Shown here: positions 24,331 to 30,753 of the stretch, piece after piece
Position numbering within the stretch: the stretch's first letter is position 1
How the letters are laid out: each line of letters starts with the position of its first letter
Origin: Loktanella sp. S4079
GTDB lineage: Bacteria > Pseudomonadota > Alphaproteobacteria > Rhodobacterales > Rhodobacteraceae
Assembly: GCF_000967725.1 (NCBI RefSeq)
Contig: NZ_JXYE01000012.1
Span: 1 to 49,033, forward strand
Reading direction: 5' to 3'
Length of the DNA: 49,033 nt
Made by a program: the position numbers and the translations under genes
The notes under the pieces: generated by a model
The model's input: only the letters and a program-made list of their open reading frames with translations
The model's database searches: none
What the model was told of the DNA's origin: nothing

Positions 24331-25197
24331 TCAGCGTGCTCCGAACAGCCCTTGGGGGCGCCACAGCAAGACGACCAAGAAAATCGCAAATGTCGCGGCA
24401 AGCGTCAGACCGGGATCAATTGCAGTCGCCACAAAGGTTTCCAGCAGGCCTAGGGCCACACCTGCGATCAGCGCGCCTTTTACATTGCCGACGCCGCCCA
24501 TGATCACGATGACAAGTGCCTTCATCGTAAAGACGACCCCATCGGTCGCCGAAAAAGTTTGATACATCGCTACGGATGCACCTGCGGTCACAGCGAGCGC
24601 GGTGCCAATCGCAAAACCTTGGCGTGCGACCTTGTTGACGTCGATGCCGACCAGCGGTGCTGAACCGGGGGTCAGGGCCACGGCCCGCATCACGAGGCCC
24701 CAGCGAGTTTTGGCTAGTGCCAGCACCAATGCGCCGCCTGCGACAACACAAATTCCGAATGCAATCAATCGGTTAAGCGCGACCGACACGCCAAGCACGT
24801 TAATGCCGCGATCCAAGTAAGATATGGATGTGAAGTTCGCACCAAAGAACATCAACAGAAGGCCTTGTATGAGAAACAGCAGGCCAAAGGTCGCGAGAAT
24901 GCTGTCCACCTCGAGCCGCCCAGCAGCGCCAGAGCGTTTCACCAAGGGCCGCATCATGACTTGATAAAGTGCCCAGCCCATCGCGTATCCGGCCGGCGCG
25001 ATCAGCACCATCGCCAATAGCGGCGAGAGCGACAATTGCTGAAAAATGGCGACCAGAACAAAGGCGCCGACAAGCGTGAGCTCTCCGTAGGCCAGGTTCA
25101 TGATCCTAGCGATGCCGTATTGTAAGGTAAGGCCCAAAGCGAGAAGCGCATAAGTGCTTCCCAGCACAAGGCCGAGGATAAGAGTCGTTAAGATCAT
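24331..25197 (-). CDS. livH: Liv-type ABC importer permease LivH
   Basis: 288 residues from the ATG at 25197 (MILTTLILGLVLGSTYALLA). LivH hallmarks are YALLALGLTLQYGIARIMNL and AYGELTLVGAF at the start, and the contact loop GLVMRAVALTPGSAPLVGI. The C-terminus LLWRPQGLFGAR is typical. The start choice gives a standard N-terminus; the frame extends 10 codons further but without a ribosome site. The gene lies about 60 nt behind the binding-protein gene. Confidence 0.88.
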   Translation of the reverse strand: MILTTLILGLVLGSTYALLALGLTLQYGIARIMNLAYGELTLVGAFVLVAIFQQLSLSPLLAMVLIAPAGYAMGWALYQVMMRPLVKRSGAAGRLEVDSILATFGLLFLIQGLLLMFFGANFTSISYLDRGINVLGVSVALNRLIAFGICVVAGGALVLALAKTRWGLVMRAVALTPGSAPLVGIDVNKVARQGFAIGTALAVTAGASVAMYQTFSATDGVVFTMKALVIVIMGGVGNVKGALIAGVALGLLETFVATAIDPGLTLAATFAIFLVVLLWRPQGLFGAR

Positions 25198-25259
25198 GAT
25201 ATTTCTACTTACTTCGTCATGCACCACGGCGCATGAAGCGCCGCGGTACTTTGATTATA

Positions 25260-26477
25260 TTACCACTCGGGCTTTGGGATGATCGGTGTGGATGCACCGT
25301 CGGCGTCTGCTGGATTAATCGCGCGGAAGGCGTCGCCTTGCCACTGACCGACCCACCACAGATCGCGCAGTTGGTTGCTTTCCAAGGTGACCTCGCCAAT
25401 CACTGTGTCGAACGTGCCAGTGGAAATTTCCGCCGCCAGCGCCGCGTGGTCGAGTCCAACGCGCTCAATGGCTTGGGCCAGCATTTCGAGAGATGCATAG
25501 GTGATCGCTGAGGCCCAGCTATCTGGCGGATTACCGACAAACTCCGTGTGCTTGGCAAAGTATTCCTGAATTGCAGGGCTGTCAGCGTTTACACCACCAA
25601 TGGCCATGACGCCCTCTGCCTTACCATCTGCGATACCCGGATAGATCGGGAATGCGCCGCCGACAGAAATGTAAAAGACCTTTGGGTTGTACCCCATCGA
25701 CTGTGCCGTCTTGGTCATACCAAAGCTGCCGGGTGGGTAGGAAAAGGCGACAAAGCTGTCTGCGCCAGAACCCTGTGCCTCGCTCATGATGGCGGCAAAG
25801 TCTGACGTGCCAAGAGGATAGGTTTCGTCGTAGACCAATTCGAACCCTGCCTCTTCAAAGGCGGGCCGTGCCCCCGAGATCAGGTCGATGCCAAATCCAT
25901 CGGCAACCGAGACAACGGCGACTTGGTTGTTGATTGTGCCGGCGTCGCGTGCTGCTGACAGAACATCAACCAGCCCGGCAGCGTAATCATGACCACCACC
26001 TAGCATCCAGAAACTGCGGTCCCAGCGTTCTGCAAATTCAGGGGCTTTGTCAGTAACCGCCGTTACGGCAAGCTGCGGGTAGCCAAAGCGCGCCATGAGT
26101 GGCGCAATCGCAAGGTTTGCGCCGGTGCCCCAAGGGGGCAGGATCAAATCCACCTCATCTTGCGACGCAAGCCGCTCAATGGAACGTACGAGATCTTGGT
26201 TCGAAGAGCGGTTGTCGTATTCAACGACTTCGATCAGGCGTTTCGACCCGTCAGGCATGGTCAGCCCGCCGGCTTTATTTACAGTATCGACCCACAGTTC
26301 ATAATTGGGGATCGTGGTGATGCCTGCACCTGTCGCATTGGGCCCAGTGCGTGCGACGGCATAGCCGATGGATACAGTTTCGTCTTGGGCGAATGCCGGT
26401 GCGACGGACACAGCAACTGTTGATGCTGCAGCCAAAGACAGTGCGCGCAAGGATGCGCGCCGCGTAATACGTTTCAT
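25260..26477 (-). CDS. Liv-type ABC importer substrate-binding protein
   Basis: 405 residues from the ATG at 26477, which has GGGAGGA five nt upstream; the longer frame to 26759 is rejected. A twin-arginine-like, Arg-rich n-region (MKRITRRASLRAL) and signal peptide cleave near AFA before QDETVSIGY. The mature part is a periplasmic type I binding fold (VARTGPNATGAG, VEVVEYDNRSSNQDLVRSIERL, LILPPWGTGANLAIAPLM). Ligand cannot be read. With the aldehyde dehydrogenase at the operon end, an aromatic or branched acid is more likely than plain leucine. First gene of the operon, divergent from an AraC-type regulator. Confidence 0.9.
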   Translation of the reverse strand: MKRITRRASLRALSLAAASTVAVSVAPAFAQDETVSIGYAVARTGPNATGAGITTIPNYELWVDTVNKAGGLTMPDGSKRLIEVVEYDNRSSNQDLVRSIERLASQDEVDLILPPWGTGANLAIAPLMARFGYPQLAVTAVTDKAPEFAERWDRSFWMLGGGHDYAAGLVDVLSAARDAGTINNQVAVVSVADGFGIDLISGARPAFEEAGFELVYDETYPLGTSDFAAIMSEAQGSGADSFVAFSYPPGSFGMTKTAQSMGYNPKVFYISVGGAFPIYPGIADGKAEGVMAIGGVNADSPAIQEYFAKHTEFVGNPPDSWASAITYASLEMLAQAIERVGLDHAALAAEISTGTFDTVIGEVTLESNQLRDLWWVGQWQGDAFRAINPADADGASTPIIPKPEW

Positions 26478-26596
26478 GATGTCCTCCCTTGTGGTCCGGT
26501 TTTCACCGAATCCATGTCTATCCAACCTCAGTTTTGATCGCGGAGGCCGAACTGGACAAAGCTTAGACTGTCGGATGATCCGCAATAAATGCACGT

Positions 26597-27508
26597 ATGT
26601 GTTCAATATTTGTACTTTTGCTTGATCTGCCGGGCCGAATGCGGGACCAAGGCGACATGTTAGTCGCCTCAAAGAACCCACGCCGTGAACAACCCAGCGT
26701 ACATCGGATCGAAAGCCCGTTGACGCGATCAGGCTATTCTCTGTTGTCCGGGCGCACACATATTATTCTGCTTTATGCTGGCATTGCGCAAATCGCGGAC
26801 GATGATCAAATTTCCGCACGGCGCATCGTTTGGATGTCGGACGGCGGCAAAGAGCTTACTGTGGAATCTGGGGCGCGTGGCCGCATCCTGTCGATTCCGC
26901 AGGTGCTGTTGCTTCAGGCGCTGCCGACGACGCCGCTAGGCGATCAAATGCGGCAGACTATTGGTCGCGATTTGTCAGCGCCGCTAGAGATTGATGAAAA
27001 ATTTACAGCTCTGATTGATGGATTTTCCAGCGAACGATTATCGTCAGAGCCAGGGTCGGAAATCGCACAGGCGCATTACTTGGGGCTGATCTTGGTGGAA
27101 ATCTGGCGATTGGCGCGAACTCATATCGTGATGCGGGGTGGGGCACCCTATGGGTTGGCGGAACGATTTGTCCAATTGGCATCGCAACGTCTGCGCGAGC
27201 ATTGGTCAATCGAACAATATGCCCATGCGCTAGACGTCAATCGTGACCGATTGGGGGCTGCGGTCAAGCGGTCAACAGGGCTGTCGCCGCAGGCCTATCT
27301 GCACCGCGCGCTGATCCGCGAGGCGATGGAGTTGCTGGCAAATACCGGGGCGACCGTCGGGCAAATCGCGTTTCGATTAGGCTTTGTCGATCCGGCATAT
27401 TTCACGCGATTCTTTAAGCGGCAGGTTGGGGAAAACCCCGCAACATTCCGAAAAATACACAAAGTACAGGATGATGAGGCGCCGCAGTCGTTTGCCGCTT
27501 GGCCCTAA
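26597..27508 (+). CDS. AraC-family transcriptional regulator
   Basis: Up to 303 residues. The C-terminal ~100 residues hold two helix-turn-helix motifs (EQYAHALDVNRDRLGAAVKRSTG, and the stronger VGQIAFRLGFVDPAYFTRFFKRQVGENPATFR that is the AraC signature). The N-terminal ~190 residues look like an AraC-type ligand-binding cupin. The start is uncertain: the ATG at 26657 has AAGG a few bases upstream and begins MLVASKNPRREQPS, while 26597 and 26639 are alternatives. Divergent from the importer operon with about 120-180 nt between, so it most likely activates that operon in response to its substrate. Confidence 0.85.
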   Translation: MCSIFVLLLDLPGRMRDQGDMLVASKNPRREQPSVHRIESPLTRSGYSLLSGRTHIILLYAGIAQIADDDQISARRIVWMSDGGKELTVESGARGRILSIPQVLLLQALPTTPLGDQMRQTIGRDLSAPLEIDEKFTALIDGFSSERLSSEPGSEIAQAHYLGLILVEIWRLARTHIVMRGGAPYGLAERFVQLASQRLREHWSIEQYAHALDVNRDRLGAAVKRSTGLSPQAYLHRALIREAMELLANTGATVGQIAFRLGFVDPAYFTRFFKRQVGENPATFRKIHKVQDDEAPQSFAAWP

Positions 27509-27548
27509 GTCAAACAGTATTGTGAACTGTTTCCGCGCAAAAGATAAA

Positions 27549-27567
27549 TCCGATTAAAAAAGTCGGA
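27549..27567. promoter_or_regulatory. Putative iron-responsive operator upstream of hemP operon
   Basis: TCCGATTAAAAAAGTCGGA lies inside a perfect 7-bp inverted repeat (AATCCGA / TCGGATT, 27547-27569). It is about 80 nt before the first start codon and is followed by TTGACT (27568-27573), a possible -35. A related 19-mer occurs at 30709-30727. I infer an iron regulator site (Iron-Rhodo-box-like); the protein is not proven. Confidence 0.55.
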
Positions 27568-27648
27568 TTGACTTTGTTGATAAAATTGCTCAGGTAAGGT
27601 GGTGTCCCAATTTCAGAAAGTAGGGACGCGCCCGAAAAGGACCACCTG

Positions 27649-27813
27649 ATGCGACAGGGATCAGAACAACCCAACACCAAATCCGCAGAGCGAGGGGCAA
27701 ACCGCCCGGCACGCGCGGAGTTTGCAGACGTTCTGTATCAAACCTCTGCCTCTGAAGGTCTGAGTCTGGAATGGGTTTTTGATCGTTTTGAGCGCCAATG
27801 GGGACAAAGCTAA
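27649..27813 (+). CDS. Small unknown protein coupled to hemP
   Basis: A 54-residue frame with AAGGA seven nt before the ATG, ending in TAA that shares its last base with the hemP ATG (TAATG). The sequence is charged and Ala-rich at the N-terminus (SAERGANRPARAEFADVLYQ) and ends in EWVFDRFERQWGQS; no signal peptide, no Cys. The tight coupling and upstream palindrome make it the first gene of the iron-regulated hemP operon. Function unknown; it could be a regulatory or chaperone-like partner of HemP. Confidence 0.7.
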   Translation: MRQGSEQPNTKSAERGANRPARAEFADVLYQTSASEGLSLEWVFDRFERQWGQS

Positions 27814-27980
27814 TGTCTGTACATCCGTTACCACGCGCAAAAGCACCCGAGGCAAAGCAGCTACCGACCTACGCCGCAGAGGAACTGACCCAAGGCGAAG
27901 ATCGTGCTCTGATTACGCTTGGTGATCAAACTTATATTTTGCGAATTACCCGCGCAGGCAAGCTGATCCTAACCAAATAG
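27813..27980 (+). CDS. hemP: Hemin uptake protein HemP
   Basis: 55 residues, start at the ATG overlapping the previous stop. The C-terminal half LITLGDQTYILRITRAGKLI-LTK matches the HemP family (GxxYxLRxTRxGKLILTK), small cytoplasmic proteins of haem/iron regulons, some of which promote expression of haem-uptake receptors. No receptor gene is next to it here; instead an imelysin follows 67 nt downstream on the same strand, so the two may be co-transcribed. Confidence 0.88.
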   Translation: MSVHPLPRAKAPEAKQLPTYAAEELTQGEDRALITLGDQTYILRITRAGKLILTK

Positions 27981-28047
27981 GCCAGCGATCGCCGTGGGCG
28001 GCGTTTCTACCTTTCTGTGACGACATGTTTTATCAAAGGAAAACTGT

Positions 28048-29310
28048 ATGAAACCCCACTATCTGATTTCGACAGCGCTTGGGCTTGCTCTTGCGTCGCC
28101 TGCTTTGGCTGTTGAAAAGTCTGATGTCTTGAACACCTACGCGGATATCGCTGCGGCAAATTACGAAGACGCGCTTTTGACCGCCAAGACGCTGCAATCC
28201 GCTGTTGACGCATTGATTGCTGATCCGTCCGCCGAAGCATTGGAAGCCGCAAAATCTGCGTGGCTGGCTTCGCGTGTGCCTTATCAGCAGACAGAGGTTT
28301 TCCGCTTTGGCAACGCCATCGTCGACGACTGGGAAGGCAAAGTGAACGCTTGGCCGTTGGACGAGGGACTGATCGACTATGTTGATACGTCCTATGGTGG
28401 CGCGACAGACGAAAACGCATTTGCGGCGCTGAACGTTGTCGCCAATCCGACATTTACCCTGTCTGGTACTGAGATTGACGCAACAGCGATTACGCCAGAA
28501 CTATTGGCAGAAACCCTGCACGAGGCAGATGGCGTCGAGGCAAACGTTGCCACAGGTTATCACGCGATTGAATTTTTGCTGTGGGGTCAGGATCTAAATG
28601 GTCATGATGCTGGTGCCGGCAGCCGCGCATGGACCGACTACGTCGCTGGCGACGACTGCACTGGCGGAAACTGTGATCGTCGCGGCGATTACCTAAAGGC
28701 GGCAACCGATTTGCTCGTCTCTGACCTAGAGTGGATGGCGGCGCAGTGGGTTGATGGTGGTGCAGCACGTGCTGAGCTGACAGAAACCGAAGCTGCTGGT
28801 ATCTCGGCGATGTTGACTGGAATGGGTTCGCTTTCTTACGGCGAACAGGCGGGCGAGCGCATGCGCCTCGGTCTGATGCTGAATGACCCCGAAGAAGAGC
28901 ACGACTGCTTCTCGGATAACACCCACAACAGCCACTACTACGACGGCCTAGGCGTACAGAACGTGTATCTGGGCGAATATGTCCGCGTAGATGGGTCTGT
29001 TGTGTCTGGGGCTTCACTATCTGATCTTGTGGCCGAAACTGATGCGGCGCTGGACGCAGAAGTGCAAAGCAAACTGTCTGCAACTATGCTCGCATTGGGC
29101 CGGATCAAGACCGCCGCTGAGGCAGGTTTCTCTTATGATCAAATGCTTGAGCGTGGTAACGACGCTGGCGAAGCGCTGGTTATGGGCGGCGTGAACGGTT
29201 TGATTGATCAAACGCGTTCGTTTGAACGTGTTGTCGCCGCATTGGGCGTTGATCAGATCGCATTCGAAGGTTCTGACAGTCTTGATAACCCGGATGCGGT
29301 TTTCGAATAG
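28048..29310 (+). CDS. Imelysin-family (IrpA-like) iron-regulated protein
   Basis: 420 residues. The signal peptide MKPHYLISTALGLALASPA ends at LA before VEKSDVLN. Two-domain imelysin pattern: YEDALLTAKTLQSAVDALI, AWLASRVPYQQTEVFRFG, VDDWEGKVNAWPLDEGLIDY, the GxHxxE motif in GYHAIEFLLWGQD (about residue 171), then CFSDNTHNSHYYDGLGVQNV and the closing ALGVDQIAFEGSDSL. Imelysins are periplasmic or outer-membrane-linked, induced by iron shortage, and thought to bind iron or an iron complex. AAAGGA lies about 8 nt before the ATG. A strong terminator follows at 29339. Confidence 0.92.
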   Translation: MKPHYLISTALGLALASPALAVEKSDVLNTYADIAAANYEDALLTAKTLQSAVDALIADPSAEALEAAKSAWLASRVPYQQTEVFRFGNAIVDDWEGKVNAWPLDEGLIDYVDTSYGGATDENAFAALNVVANPTFTLSGTEIDATAITPELLAETLHEADGVEANVATGYHAIEFLLWGQDLNGHDAGAGSRAWTDYVAGDDCTGGNCDRRGDYLKAATDLLVSDLEWMAAQWVDGGAARAELTETEAAGISAMLTGMGSLSYGEQAGERMRLGLMLNDPEEEHDCFSDNTHNSHYYDGLGVQNVYLGEYVRVDGSVVSGASLSDLVAETDAALDAEVQSKLSATMLALGRIKTAAEAGFSYDQMLERGNDAGEALVMGGVNGLIDQTRSFERVVAALGVDQIAFEGSDSLDNPDAVFE

Positions 29311-29338
29311 GAACTCGTTTTAAATCACATTAGAATAG

Positions 29339-29369
29339 GGCGGCGCTTCGATATGGGGCGCCGCCTTTT
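29339..29369 (+). terminator. Rho-independent terminator after imelysin gene
   Basis: An 8-bp GC stem GGCGGCGC / GCGCCGCC (29339-29346 and 29358-29365) followed by TTTTC. It ends the hemP-imelysin transcript, only 17 nt before the DUF1289 start. Confidence 0.85.
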
Positions 29370-29385
29370 CTATGTCGGAGCCAAA

Positions 29386-29649
29386 ATGCCAAAGACCCCT
29401 AGTCCCTGTATTGATGTGTGCAAGTTCAAGCGCGAAGGCCATTGTATCGGCTGTTCGATGACAAAGGCGCAAAAATCGATCTTTAAGAAGCTCAAGAAAG
29501 AAGACCAGCGCGCGGGTTTTGTCAAAATGCTGATGGCTCAGCAGGACGTAATGGGGAAATATGCGGGTTGGAAAATCGCCTACGCACGCAAGTGCAATAA
29601 AAAAGGCGCCGAAGCGCCTTTCGAACTCGTTACCAACTCAATGCCTTAG
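29386..29649 (+). CDS. DUF1289 small Cys-rich protein
   Basis: 87 residues from the ATG at 29386 with GGAG seven nt upstream; the frame extends 11 codons further but that part overlaps the terminator. SPCIDVCKF and GHCIGCSMT give four Cys in C-x3-C...C-x2-C order, the DUF1289 signature, probably a metal or Fe-S site. The lysine-rich remainder is unusual in length and contains the dps terminator (29602-29621) in its coding sequence. The stop overlaps the dps stop on the other strand. Function unknown. Confidence 0.85.
   Translation: MPKTPSPCIDVCKFKREGHCIGCSMTKAQKSIFKKLKKEDQRAGFVKMLMAQQDVMGKYAGWKIAYARKCNKKGAEAPFELVTNSMP
29598..29621 (-). terminator. dps terminator located inside the DUF1289 gene
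   Basis: On the minus strand AAAGGCGC-TTCG-GCGCCTTT is followed by a run of T (TTTTTTA). The stem has a stable UUCG tetraloop. It lies 25-48 nt after the dps stop and within the last 17 codons of the opposite gene. Confidence 0.85.
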
Positions 29650-30116
29650 GCAAGGTGAGAACGCAGGAACCACGCGAATTTTTCGTGTGTTTGACCGCGG
29701 GCAATGCACAGATCTTCGGTCAGCGTGTCACCGTGTGACGCAGCCAGTTCGCCGCATCCCGCCAGTGTCGCGGCAAGTGTTTCCTGTGCGTCGAGCATCA
29801 TTTTGATCATTTCCTTATCGGTAGCTTTGCCTTCGAATTCGGAAACTTTGGACCGCTTGATCATGCCTGCAAGTGTACCTTCGGCATGCGCGTCAATTGC
29901 TTTGATGCGCTCAGCAAGGTCGTCTTGGGCGACAAAGTGGTCTTCGTAGATTTTTTGGAACAGGTCGTGCAATGGGCCAAAAGCCATGCCTGTCACGTTC
30001 CAGTGAAAGTTCTGCGCAAGCATGGTTGTAACTGCAGTTTCGGCGACTGTCTGGTTCAGTGCTTCTGCGATTGCTGCTTTTGCGTCGGTGCTAAGAGTGA
30101 TGGCAGTCTGTGTCAT
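29646..30116 (-). CDS. dps: Dps-family DNA-protection/iron-storage protein
   Basis: 156 residues from the ATG at 30116 with AGGAAG about 6 nt upstream; an upstream frame to 30209 is not coding. Ferroxidase-type residues of Dps are visible: NFHWNVTGMAFGPLHDLFQ with the conserved His and Asp, and EDHFVAQDDLAERIKA. The C-terminus GQTHEKFAWFLRSHLA is typical. Dps forms a 12-mer that oxidises Fe2+ with H2O2 and binds DNA in the nucleoid. Its promoter and an Irr-like palindrome lie immediately upstream, so it is likely iron-controlled. Confidence 0.92.
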   Translation of the reverse strand: MTQTAITLSTDAKAAIAEALNQTVAETAVTTMLAQNFHWNVTGMAFGPLHDLFQKIYEDHFVAQDDLAERIKAIDAHAEGTLAGMIKRSKVSEFEGKATDKEMIKMMLDAQETLAATLAGCGELAASHGDTLTEDLCIARGQTHEKFAWFLRSHLA

Positions 30117-30183
30117 GTCAGTTCTTCCTGCGATACTAAAAATAAGTGCTGGCTGGCGAAAAGCTGGCTTGCTTATCACCTTA

Positions 30184-30212
30184 TTTATAGCACTTTTTGT
30201 AAAAGCCAAGAA
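30184..30212 (-). promoter_or_regulatory. Putative dps promoter
   Basis: On the minus strand TTCTTG (30207-30212) and TATAAA (30184-30189) are separated by exactly 17 nt, about 70 nt before the dps start codon. Confidence 0.6.
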
Positions 30213-30215
30213 CTT

Positions 30216-30232
30216 TTTAGAATTATTCTAAA
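30216..30232. promoter_or_regulatory. Irr-type (ICE) palindrome upstream of dps
   Basis: TTTAGAATTATTCTAAA is a perfect 17-bp palindrome (8+1+8) and agrees with the iron control element TTTAGAA-N3-TTCTAAA known for Irr in alphaproteobacteria. It sits three bases upstream of the predicted dps -35 and overlaps the last codons and stop of the gene at 30228. Confidence 0.75.
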
Positions 30233-30683
30233 CTTGAGAGAATTGCTCGGAAATTCCCTTGATTAGAAAAGCTATATGACGTTGGTGTTCGCGCGGTACA
30301 CGTGACCGAACGAGGAATGAAAAACTATCGCCGTCACCACGCTTAATCGCACTCAAAGCCTGTACGAGCCATGCTTCGTCAAAGGAAATCTCCTCGGTTC
30401 CGGGGCGGAAAAACGTGGTTGTCCGACTCGTTACCTGGCGCAGGCATTTGATCAGCGCGCGGGCATGGGCATCTCGTGCCGTTTCGGGTTGGGTCGAAAG
30501 CAAGGCGCAAGCCTTGAACAAGTCCATCTGTGCAGCGACCCGGCATTCCAATGCGATCACGCGCAACGCATTCAACACGTCACGCCATTGTGCTGCCATG
30601 TCAGGTTGTTTGGGTTCCGCAGAGGGCGTCGCATCAGCGATGGGACGTGCCACCATGTCGCAGATCAGGTTTGGTTTTGCCAT
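30228..30683 (-). CDS. Unknown protein divergent from the oxidoreductase-imelysin operon
   Basis: 151 residues from the ATG at 30683. Soluble, helical and rich in Arg and Ala, no signal peptide; a central block (WRDVLNALRVIALECRVAAQMDLFKACALL in pieces) suggests a helical bundle. One motif, TTTFFRPGTEEISFDEAWL, stands out but is not known to me. It shares a 70-nt divergent promoter region, with an iron-box-like palindrome, with the di-haem oxidoreductase operon, and its stop lies in the Irr box of dps. A role in the iron response is therefore plausible, without direct evidence. Confidence 0.65.
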   Translation of the reverse strand: MAKPNLICDMVARPIADATPSAEPKQPDMAAQWRDVLNALRVIALECRVAAQMDLFKACALLSTQPETARDAHARALIKCLRQVTSRTTTFFRPGTEEISFDEAWLVQALSAIKRGDGDSFSFLVRSRVPREHQRHIAFLIKGISEQFSQV

Positions 30684-30708
30684 CAAAAGTGACTCGCGCT
30701 TTCTGAAT

Positions 30709-30727
30709 TCCGACTATAACTATCAGA
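30709..30727. promoter_or_regulatory. Second putative iron-responsive operator
   Basis: TCCGACTATAACTATCAGA matches the 19-mer upstream of hemP at 13 of 19 positions (TCCGA, the TA and AA in the middle, TC and GA at the end). It is also framed by TTTCTGA / TCAGAAA. It lies in the divergent gap between the unknown gene (start 30683) and the oxidoreductase gene (start 30754) and contains TATAAC, so a bound regulator would cover a -10. Confidence 0.5.
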
Positions 30728-30753
30728 AATCTCCGGGGTTAGAAAGACATCTC

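Noticed and set aside
25260..26759. 94-codon N-terminal extension of the binding-protein frame
   Set aside because: The ATG at 26477 has a strong ribosome site and a signal peptide; the extension runs through the divergent promoter and the AraC start.
30415..30753. N-terminal extension of the di-haem oxidoreductase frame
   Set aside because: It is antisense to the 30228-30683 gene, crosses the iron-box region, and the GTG at 30754 gives a proper signal peptide.
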